DNA from: Fragilaria crotonensis
Lineage: Eukaryota; Bacillariophyta; Fragilariophyceae; Fragilariales; Fragilariaceae
DNA length: 21,077 bases
NCBI GenBank assembly: GCA_022925895.1
Contig: JAKSYS010000827.1
Location: forward strand, 1 to 21,077
Direction of reading: 5' to 3'
The stretch's first letter is position 1; the number at the start of each line of letters is the position of its first letter. Under the pieces are notes generated by a model. That model saw only the letters and a program-made list of their open reading frames with translations. It was not told the DNA's origin and ran no database searches. Made by a program: the position numbers and the translations under genes. Shown one piece after another: positions 1 through 8,011 of the stretch.

Positions 1-438
1 CATCGCCACTTCATATGTGCGACCAAAATTGTGAATCTTGACCATGTCTGCCAGACTCTACAGTCTACAGTACTTGTGTACGGAGTGCTGACTGCAGTAC
101 TGGAATATCGTGGTGACGTGTCTTCCCCAAGAACGGCATCTGGCATCTGTGATCTTCACGACCTTGGAATCGGAGAGAAAGCAAAGCCCCAAAGGTTGAG
201 AACTTTAGTTTGCGAGTTGCGACCCTCACACCTGATGACAACACGACGCACGTCGCAAAGTGTCATTCGACTTCATCTTATCTCTAGTGCATTACGCAAT
301 AAAGCATCTGGGTATCGTCGTCCCACATACTCCGAGCTCCGAGTATTCGACAGTGACTCGTAGAGTGTTGCTCATTTTGGATTAACTTCACCCTTGACGA
401 ATTGAAATCATCGGATTAAATCATACACACAAGAAAGA
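1..438. other. Upstream region of moaA, no supported gene
   Basis: No gene can be supported here. An open frame at 31-363 has no ATG start, no recognisable domain and an arginine/serine-rich random look, so it is not called. The stretch probably holds the promoter and 5' UTR of moaA. No clear TATA box or known motif stands out. Confidence 0.5.
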
Positions 439-1835
439 ATGATTGCAACAGCAAGGTCCATAAATGTGTATGCCGCAAAAGAGCTTGAGTTTCAGATTCG
501 AGCAATTGGCAGCAGGTGCAGAAGACAGTTATCCTCAGCCGTTGCAGCTGCGACTTGTGAACCGCTGCCACAGCCTGGTCTGCCAACACCAATATCCGGA
601 ACATCGACTGCAACCAACCCCGGGAGAGTTCCTCGAACACCTGAAGTTTCGAGACTGGAGGAACTGCGGAAGAAACTGAGTAAAGATGCTCCAGAATTGT
701 CCATTTACAAAACGCTCCCATCCAAAACTTCAAAAGTAGTGCCAGAAGAGAAGAAGAAAGAACAACTCTCTCTACACGAGTTGCTGCAACAGTTACCACC
801 TCTCCCTGTATCGACACCAATTCTGACAGATACATTCAACCGTCCCCATTCCTATCTCCGCATCTCATTAACCGAACGCTGCAATCTTCGATGTCAGTAT
901 TGCATGCCACCCGAAGGCGTCCCACTGTCACCAGAAGCCAACCTACTCCAACGCGATGAAATTTTCAAACTCGCATCGCTCTTTGGGAAACACGGTGTTG
1001 ACAAAATCAGATTGACCGGTGGTGAACCACTCTTACGGAAGAATCTCAAGGAAATTATTTCCGATCTGCGTTCTGTACCATCCATTCATCAAATAGGAAT
1101 GACCACCAACGGCATGACTCTCACTCGACAGTTGGATGATTTGATTGCCGCCGGATTGACTCATGTGAATATCTCTCTCGACACGTTGCACGAATCTAAA
1201 TTTCGGAAACTAACACGCCGTCCAGGATTGGACCGGGTCTTGCAATCGATTCGTGCGGCAGCAGCCGCATTTCCACAGGGACGGGTCAAGATTAATTGTG
1301 TGGTGGTCCGAAACACCAATCATGATGAACTTGTCGACTTTTGCAATCTCACTCGTGAATTGCCCGTCGATGTACGATTCATTGAATGGATGCCATTCTT
1401 GGACAATGGCTGGTCACTCCAAGATGGACTTGTGCCGTATCAAGAAATGTTGGATATAATCCAGTCGTCATCACAAGGAGATAACTTTACATTGCAACGA
1501 GTCGATGATGGTCCCAACGATACAACCAAATGGTGGCGCATTGCCGAGGGTGGATTGGGACGGATTGGATTCATAACGAGCATGTCGAATCATTTCTGTG
1601 GTACTTGCAATCGACTTCGTATTACTGCCGATGGACAAATCAAAGTGTGTCTCTTTGGGAGTTCGAATTGAGTCTCCGTGATGCACTCCGAGATGAACGC
1701 ATTTCCGAAACCGATATCGAACGATTGATCCATTACAGTGTTCAGGGGAAGCACTTTGCTCTTGGAGGACATGGCACAGCACAAGGTATTGCCGATGCCA
1801 ACGACAATCGACCCATGATTCTAATTGGAGGCTAA
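439..1835 (+). CDS. moaA: GTP 3',8-cyclase MoaA (CNX2/MOCS1A), one-base frameshift near the C-terminus
   Basis: Radical-SAM enzyme of the first step of molybdenum cofactor synthesis: with MoaC/CNX3 it converts GTP to cyclic pyranopterin monophosphate, in eukaryotes in the mitochondrion. The first ~45 residues are rich in Ser/Arg/Ala and look like a targeting peptide; residues to ~125 are low complexity. The SAM cluster motif CNLRCQYC gives Cys148, Cys152 and Cys155. The GGEP motif is at ~194-197. The second cluster has Cys387, Cys390 and Cys404 (CxxCx13C). The frame stops at 1669-1671 after 410 codons because one base is missing after 1664. The following frame continues the family sequence to TAA at 1833-1835 and ends in the Gly-Gly that this family needs for activity. 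Corrected length would be 465 aa. ATG at 439 has A at -3. Family assignment is certain; whether the break is real or a sequencing error is open. Confidence 0.95.
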
Positions 1836-2051
1836 TAGTTTTGGGATACATTGTTTGCACAATCTGATGGAGACTATTGCTTTCTTTGTCTTAAAAAAGA
1901 ACAAGATAAACTAGTCTCGACATTTCTGCCGCACGACCGAGAATTCTGAGTGTACCTGGTACAATACAGTTGATGACTTGAGGGCGTGATGGGCTATGAA
2001 ATAATGATGATGCGTTGAAATGAGCCAAGCATCGCGAGAACAGCTACGAAG
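1836..2051. other. moaA 3' UTR and convergent spacer
   Basis: Non-coding spacer between moaA and the carrier relic. It is recognisably related to ~19912-20100 in the right copy. No RNA gene or terminator-like structure was identified. Confidence 0.5.
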
Positions 2052-2255
2052 CCTGCGATGTCCTCGTCCTTGAGGTCCTGTCCCAGGATTTGAACCATGG
2101 TCGTATCTCCACCCTGTCTCGGACTTGCTCGTTGTACTTGAAGTCGAAGCTTGGCCATATCCAATTGACTGGTCAACCTCGAGGACGCCAGCGCTCCAGC
2201 AGTACAAGAGCAGAGGACAATGGATGAGAATGGCAAATCCGCCTGATTATCTGCT
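2052..2255 (-). pseudogene. Truncated SLC25 mitochondrial carrier relic
   Basis: The minus strand encodes a fragment matching the third repeat of the intact carrier at 20235-21029 (shared stretch FSSIVLCSCTAGALAS and the KLRLQVQRASP region). The 5' two thirds are absent and the last ~35 codons were lost with an internal ~240-bp deletion. An extra 3 nt near 2180 and a change of the signature proline (PLDMTK in the intact copy, QLDMAK here) destroy the Px[DE]xx[KR] carrier motif. It is a non-functional by-product of the junction duplication. Confidence 0.85.
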
Positions 2256-2367
2256 TCTTATTACTACTACTACTACTATGATACCAAAATCCGAGCACTC
2301 CTTCTCAAGTGTTCCTGGCCTCGGAGAAAATTACGAATCTTGTTCGTGCAACCATCGCGCGCGATCT
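2256..2367. other. Original upstream DNA of the LRR gene with a (TAC)5 microsatellite
   Basis: The (TAC)5 run lies at 2262-2276, right at the end of the duplicated block. The rest, to the copia insertion site at 2367, was continuous with 17717-17822 before the copia insertion, so it is inferred to be the distal promoter or upstream flank of the LRR gene. Confidence 0.55.
2364..2367. repeat. Copia target-site duplication, left (ATCT)
   Basis: ATCT directly precedes the 5' LTR and is repeated directly after the 3' LTR at 17717-17720. Copia elements usually give 5 bp; one base further the flanks differ, so this is 4 bp or 5 bp with one change. Confidence 0.65.
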
Positions 2368-2569
2368 TGTTTAATACTGACTATGTGATACTGGTTACTA
2401 TACCACAATTCGCAAGAGGTGTCAACGCGGCGTCAGGATACGATTCGGATTTCTCCAGACGTATCTAATCTAGCACTTATAATACTTTTGTGTTCTTGTT
2501 TTATATCCTCTGTTGCATCCTTTGTTCCTTTTACTATCGCAAGTATATCGTTCCATCCAGATTTATTCA
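2368..2569 (+). repeat. 5' LTR of the copia element
   Basis: 202 bp, beginning TGTTTAATACTGAC and ending CAGATTTATTCA. Aligned to the 3' LTR it shows only two substitutions (near 2462 and 2540) but three length differences (1, 7 and 2 bp). This marks a fairly recent insertion. Confidence 0.92.
2478..2484 (+). promoter_or_regulatory. TATA-like box in the LTR
   Basis: TATAATA sits inside both LTRs (here and at 17623-17629), where the U3 promoter of an LTR element is expected. No transcription start is proven. Confidence 0.35.
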
Positions 2570-2581
2570 GTTTATCAGACC
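2570..2581 (+). other. Possible tRNA primer-binding site
   Basis: The bases just after the 5' LTR include TATCAGA, the core of the plant copia initiator-Met primer site, but the expected leading TGG is not present. About 8 of 12 positions agree with the plant consensus as I recall it. Another tRNA or an internal tRNA fragment could be the primer. Confidence 0.3.
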
Positions 2582-2885
2582 CAATCAGCAGTATGAAAGA
2601 CGGCTGTAAAGCTGCCGCCCGGCCAGAGAACATGTGTGATGACCGGGCGTGTGATGTGGCACCTAGAAGACGATTAAGGCTGGCCACCGTCATGGGGTCG
2701 TCTTGCCCATCACAATGTCGCTCTGCTTTGATGTCAACAGGCGACGAAATGTGATATGGGAGTTGATCACTCACCATCCGGCATCGACGCCCATGGTCGA
2801 AGTCACCCAACGTGGTGATAGTCGGTGGAGATAAAAGCATGGAGTGTTCCTGATACCTCACCTTATCACCCCTTTGTCGTGTAAG
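2582..2885 (+). other. Copia 5' leader
   Basis: Non-coding leader between the 5' LTR and gag. Short GC-rich inverted segments near 2610-2650 (GCCGCCCGG and CCGGGCG) could form packaging-type structure, but nothing firm can be named. Confidence 0.4.
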
Positions 2886-4434
2886 ATGGAGCCTGAACAG
2901 GTTGGTGATATCGACTTCAATGCCATGTTTCCTGGTGTTGAGAACCATGCTATCCGTTACGTCTTCCATGTTTGTGGTTTGACGGAGATCGCTGCACAGA
3001 CCAGACTTATCGACTTCGAAGGCATCGATGAGGTTGAAGATTTAGCAAATTATACTGATAGAGAGATCGACCAGATGGCTGATCGAAACGCTAAGCGGAA
3101 CCCAGCCAACCAACGTGTTCAGTTTGGCCTGAAAAGGACCAAATACTTGAAAGCCGTGTGCCATTGGGTTCGCAAGAATGTCCGCGAAGGTGCTCCCTGT
3201 GACGTGCGAGAACTAACTCCGGCCTTAATTGCCGAACTTATTCAAGATATGATTGCCAGGGCAAGCCAGAAGGATTCAGATTCCAAGCTTTATTATCCTG
3301 AGGCCTTCTCCGCAACAGATTACAAGAACTGGATTAAGAAAGTGGAGAATTATTTAGATTCGAGAATCGGTAAGTCAGGTGTTCCCCTCAGTTACGTAAT
3401 CCGACCGGCGAATGTTGATCCGGCGGAAGCGCCTGATGAGTATACTCGAGCAATGTGGGCAACATCATTCGAAACGCAGCAGTTTCGCGAAGATAATCGC
3501 GAGGTCTATCACCTATTTAAGGACTTGGTAACAAAAACAGAGGGAGCAACATGGTTCGAAAAGGTCAAGGATGGAGATGGTCGGGCAGCTCACTTACTTC
3601 TTCGAGAACACTATGTTGGTGAGGCTCATGATATGCGCAGGGCGGCGGCTGCAAACGCAAAATTGGAGTCACTCTTTTGGAAGAGTGAGGCTTCCTTCTC
3701 TCGTTTGAGAAGTACTTGACACGCCTCAACGAAGCCTTCAAGGAGCTTGAGGATGCGGGACAGGCCTTATGGGAAGCTCAGAAAGTGACCCATCTTCTAA
3801 AAGGTATACAGAATGATGATATTCAAGTGCAGACGACGATTGGGATCGTACGAAATAGTTTCTTATCTGACTTCGATGGTGCATGCTTGACCCTCTCCCG
3901 CACCATTTCCTCCCGTTTTGCAAGTGTCGAAGCTAACAGACAGAAGCGTCGTATTGGTGCAGTGGAGTCACGTGCTGGCAACCGCAGTGGCCGTGGTTGT
4001 GTACGCGGTCGTGGCGGTAGAGGGGGCCGTGGTGGCGGTCGAGACGGTGGTCGTATGCGGGTCATAATGAATGGTGTCGACGTGACTGATATTTCTCGAA
4101 ACTTTACCTCAGATGAATGGGAAAAAAACTTCGGGCTTGTGGCGGTCATACTTACGTCACGCAACGACGTGAATACCTCAGTGGACGGTATGGAGGCCGA
4201 AACGACAATCGTAGTGGTGGGCGTGGTGGCCGTGGAGCTCGCGGGTCACAAGGTCGAAACGACTCGAACCAATCCACCAATGCCGCTTCAGCCAGCACTC
4301 GAAACGTATCGGCTACGAACACGACGGAGATAGTTGAGTTCGATACATCCACCTCCACAATTGCTTCGCAGGCTTCTACTTCTACTCGTGGCGGTCAATG
4401 TGGTGGCCGTTTTGGTCCACGACGAAGCGACTGA
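2886..4434 (+). CDS. Copia Gag (frame-disrupted)
   Basis: Structural Gag of the copia element, which packages the RNA. ATG 2886 lies in a good context (A at -3, G at +4). The N-terminal two thirds form the capsid-like region. The C-terminal part has two Arg-Gly-rich stretches (around 3990-4050 and 4195-4245) and no CCHC zinc knuckle, so RNA binding is inferred to use RGG-type basic repeats. The frame is interrupted twice: an extra dinucleotide in the TC run near 3697-3702, and a change at the seven-A run 4122-4128 that is also an A_AAA_AAC slippery heptamer. The frame closes at TGA 4432-4434, after which the same frame continues into the protease. About 515 codons when the breaks are discounted. 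Confidence 0.85.
4123..4129 (+). promoter_or_regulatory. Candidate -1 frameshift heptamer A_AAA_AAC
   Basis: In the Gag frame the codons are GAA AAA AAC, so the heptamer has the canonical X_XXY_YYZ phase. A -1 slip leads into the frame that holds the rest of Gag and the protease. A single-base loss in the A run would explain the same frame change. Confidence 0.3.
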
Positions 4435-4473
4435 CTGGAAACCCCAACACCAGAAGATTCACAGGTGTTGGGG
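4432..4473 (+). promoter_or_regulatory. Gag-pol TGA followed by a perfect 10-bp hairpin (candidate readthrough element)
   Basis: The TGA (4432-4434, next base C) is followed after 7 nt by CCCCAACACC (4442-4451), a 12-nt loop, and GGTGTTGGGG (4464-4473). The stem is perfectly paired and GC-rich. Its spacing resembles the ~8-nt spacing of retroviral readthrough structures. The frame stays open on both sides (Gag before, protease after). Function is inference. Confidence 0.45.
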
Positions 4474-5265
4474 CCAGGTAATGTATCGACTGTCGTTTCG
4501 TCAAACAGACATAGAGTTGTCCATGCATTTGGTTCCACTTATACTAACGACGTTACTCCAGGAGACTCAGCCAGGTGTGAACTCGACTCACATGCGGACA
4601 CATGTGTCGCTGGACCAAACTTTATGATCGACGAATTCACTGGCGAGTATTGTGATGTCACCCCTTATTCCAATGACTACAAGCCCATGACAGATGTCCC
4701 AATAGTAAATGCCTCGACTGCCTATACAGATTCTCACACTGGGGGAAACTTTAATTCTGCGGTTTAATCAGGTTCTTTGGTACGGTAAGAAAATGCACAT
4801 GAGTTTGATTAACCCAAATCAGATGAGACATGGTGGGCTGGCAGTCTCTGATGACCCAACTGACTACGACCGTGTCTTTGGGATTACTGCTGGCGACGAT
4901 TTCGTGATTCCTTTTGAGATCGTTGGAACGACAGTTTTCTTCGCATCCCATGTGCCCACACGGTGGGAGTTAGACAACTGCCGTGTGGTAGAGATGACTT
5001 TGGATTCGCCGTGGAACCCGGCGGAGGTGCATATTCGAGGTGTGCGCATCGCCGAGCACTGACATTGAGCACAGAACGCTACGTGAAGTATGCGCGCGAA
5101 AATATTCCTCGATGCCCAAACGGTAAGCATTGCCACTGCTGCGATTCCGACATGTCAGTCTTCCATGATGCCACGATGATCACCAAAATGGTAGGGGCGG
5201 TACGTATTGCGACTGCACACCGTGACCCCGATAGCGCGACCCTTTCTTTTCTCGGCTCAAAGGAC
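4435..5265 (+). CDS. Copia Pol, 5' part: aspartic protease and start of the pre-integrase region
   Basis: Continues the Gag frame after the TGA. The protease has its catalytic Asp in DSHADT (Asp codon 4585-4587). Downstream comes the linker to integrase, with a Cys/His-rich stretch (CPNGKHCHCC near 5112) that may be the pre-integrase zinc-binding region. Two indels break it: an extra G in the run 4741-4745 and a missing base near 5056-5062. Translation is cut at 5265 by the LINE. The reading frame resumes in phase at 14032, so this and 14032-17378 are two halves of one gene. Homology assignment is strong; it cannot be expressed as one product in this state. Confidence 0.85.
5252..5265. repeat. 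LINE target-site duplication, left copy
   Basis: TCGGCTCAAAGGAC, identical to 14018-14031. A 14-bp direct repeat flanking an element with an endonuclease/RT ORF2 is typical of target-primed reverse transcription. Confidence 0.9.
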
Positions 5266-5356
5266 ACAAATTTGAAGATCGTTATTCCGTACGTACAGTC
5301 TGTCCGCCAACCGAAACCACTACCAACCATACGAAGATTCTCGTTCATCTTCCACC

Positions 5357-8011
5357 ATGACCGAAGGAGCGGGTCCACCTCTGGAACTTCCAAAGGCAAC
5401 TCTTCCCACCATCTCTGATACCAGATTCGGCTTTCTCACCCAGGAATGGGTGAATCCGCCAGAATCCGTCTTTTACTCGTTGAGAACTGCTGAAGAACAG
5501 CATCGTCTACTCGCAGACGACGATGCTTATCGCCAGACAGTATCCCCACCTCATGGTCCAGATACGTCCATTTGGGAAGGCCCACTACAAACGGCTTTCA
5601 TTTTGATAGAATCTGGAACAACTTCGAATCCGACCCATCTCTCTTATACCAGCTGATTTGGTACACTTTTCTTTACCACGTTGACAGGAAACTTGAAGTC
5701 CCACAGAAACTCGACCACTGGGCTACAATGACAGCTCAGCCTTACCTTGCAATTCATCACCCAAACATCCTCACAATTGACACCCAACGTACCACATGGT
5801 CCATGATCGAGAACGCCCACGAGCCCTGGGTAAAAGTTGGAAACAACAAACGATCGATTGATCAAACAAAGAAAAATCCATTACCTCCAACGCAAACAAG
5901 TCCATCCAAAAATACACAGTATCCGCACCTCCTGTCCCACACAACGCCTACACTACCGAAAAACATACCTCCAATCCCGGAGGAAACCGAAATTGCACAC
6001 GAGACAACAGAGCAGAAAAATGACAATACATCAACGGCATCGTCAGACGCGAAGCAATCCGCACTTATTCCAAACTCAAAGGTTCCCATGAACGACGGTA
6101 CACACAGAGTTACGATTCGTATGAAGATGACCATTGATACGAAGGATATGGACAAAACCAAAACAGAGATCTTCAACACAATCTTAGAACTCTTGGCAGC
6201 TATCTTTTCTGAAGACGATGGATACATCTATCGATGGTCACGCGATGAACTTCTGGACCCGAAGGTCATCGAAGATATGAGTGTCTCCCAACTCCGATCA
6301 TACATGCCAACCATCACAATCCTTCCATCTCAATCCCTTGTTATCTTTGCACTACGATTCGGATTCAGAAACCTGAATCCTACTGCATGGAAAAACAAGT
6401 CAATCACAAAAGAAATACTCAAAGATTTTCAGGCAACCGTTTCCTTCTCTAATTCGATCAGTACAAGCGGAAAATTGGTCATCGCAGGATACATCCTTCT
6501 GAAGTCTCCAAATCTGACGCACAGAATTCGATACAACCAAAGTATCAGAAGCAAATTACCCGACACAACTCCAGGCTTTGATATTTTGCTCCATCGGAGG
6601 ACACCAACAGAACAACAGATCGACCATTTAGCTGTTCAATGTGGAGAAAACCACGTTCACCCTCTTAGTAGCGCACTCGTTGAGTCCTTGACGGAAAAAC
6701 CGCTGGAGTATATATTCCTCGGTTTGCCTTTGCCACAATGACACCAAACGAAGTCATCGAAATCTTTGCAAAACATGACAACTATGTGAAAACTCAAAAG
6801 ATGATACCTCTGTCGCCCTTTATTACAAATCTGGATACCCTTAGAACTGAACACGGGGAAACAACAATCGAAAGGACAACAAGACAATGGGCCATGACAG
6901 TTAAAGCAGCAGATGGAAGCAATGCAAAATGCGACGTAGTTAACGGCGGTTACGACCAGCGGGCATACTTACTTGTACCACCAAAAAACGAAGCCGTCGC
7001 ATGAAAAGCATTCGAAGAATACAGAAGTCGGGTTTTCCCTTTCAATCAGAGAGAAACCAGATTCAGAGAAAGCATCGGACCTCCTGCGATTATCCATGTA
7101 TCAACCCAAGTCAAATCGAGTCTCGAAGTCTTTAAATCGCTCTCTGCATCGGAAGTTTGGCAAAGAGCACCAGCGGCAGTTCGACAGGAGCAGAAGACTT
7201 CAACACAAACGGAGCACCACAATACCGACCATAGTTCCATATCATCATCTGAATCAAACTCAGCATCTATGAATACCAACACAAGTTTCATCCGAGGACA
7301 AGACAAAATCATGCCAACAATGAATAGCAATTCAAAAAGAAGGCACGAAATGCTGAAGACCATGCAACATGAAGACACAACAAACGCCACAGCATCGACT
7401 AGATCCGGCAGGACATCGGCAATGAATTCCACATACCAAGCTCGCTTGATCGAACTCGAAGAAATGATAAAGAAACAGCAAACCGAAAATGCGAAATCGG
7501 CTGAGGCCACATCGGAAAGTATAATGATCCTCGAAGAAAAATTGGTACGATCACTGGAAAGTCAACTCGCTTTGGGCAACAACATGAACCAAATGAAGGA
7601 ACAACTTCAGACACAATTGGATAAAATAATGGCAGCCGTCACAAACCTAACAGAGGCTGCTGTCTTAACGTCCCAATCCGCCCAACCTATAAGCAACGAC
7701 AACAACGATATCGAAATGACGGAACTCGACTCAGCCCAGTCTACGTCGACAAAAACATCAGACACAAGTGAATCATCAAACAAAGTGAATTCGCCGGAAA
7801 AAAGAAACCACGTCCCGAAACAAATGACAACACAGTATCAAGTCAAGACAGCAACACCAATGCACCAGAAGTACAAGAAGAAGACTCACATATGCAGCTC
7901 GCAACAACAGCAGATCAACAAGACAATCAACTCTCATACCTAAACGAGATTTCCACTACCTTGGAGGCACGATACACAACAAATGCTCAAGGAAGTGGAC
8001 AGGAGACATGA
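5357..8011 (+). CDS. LINE ORF1 protein, ~884 codons, frame-disrupted
   Basis: ATG 5357 lies in an ACCATGA context. After an N-terminal domain of unknown fold come a Pro/Thr/Ser-rich linker (about 5870-6070), a mixed alpha/beta-looking central domain, and a C-terminal coiled coil (about 7437-7680, heptad-like Leu/Ile/Glu/Lys, e.g. LIELEEMIKKQQTE). The acidic/polar tail begins with a basic KKKPR patch. No CCHC knuckle is visible. ORF1 proteins of LINEs coat the RNA; the coiled coil suggests oligomerisation (inference). Breaks: one base missing near 5580, an extra dinucleotide in TATATAT at 6709-6716, TGA at 7002-7004 (probably Trp or Arg originally), and one A missing near 7803. After the last shift the protein ends at TGA 8009-8011, overlapping the ORF2 ATG. 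The length is large for an ORF1. Confidence 0.8.
8008..8011 (+). promoter_or_regulatory. ATGA overlap of ORF1 stop and ORF2 start
   Basis: The TGA closing the shift-corrected ORF1 frame (8009-8011) overlaps the ATG of ORF2 (8008-8010). Such overlaps are used for termination-reinitiation in some LINEs, so ORF2 translation may be coupled to ORF1. The overlap is seen; the coupling is inferred. Confidence 0.5.

Larger units (their letters stand above)
1470..2255. repeat. Left copy of the moaA/SLC25 junction duplication
   Basis: This block aligns by eye, in direct orientation, with 19566-20541. It contains the 3' end of moaA, the intergenic spacer (shared stretches such as GTTGATGA and the AAGCATCGCG area near 2030) and the 3' part of the carrier gene on the minus strand. 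Relative to the right copy, about 240 bp are missing at ~2040-2052, which removes the carrier's last codons and stop. Similarity fades near 2255, next to a (TAC)5 microsatellite. Confidence 0.85.

Noticed and set aside
31-363. 110-codon open frame upstream of moaA
   Set aside because: It starts at GTG, has no ATG context, no domain and no similarity I recognise; likely chance opening.
416-835. Antisense open frame over the start of moaA
   Set aside because: Shadow of the real moaA frame on the other strand; residue composition is not protein-like.
3823-4358. Long minus-strand Arg/Pro-rich open frames in gag
   Set aside because: They are the complement of the Arg-Gly repeat coding sequence and have no independent support.
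7002-7004. Selenocysteine reading of in-frame TGA codons
   Set aside because: Diatoms do have selenoproteins, but expected residues at these sites are Trp/Arg/Gly and not Cys, and no SECIS-like element was recognised.
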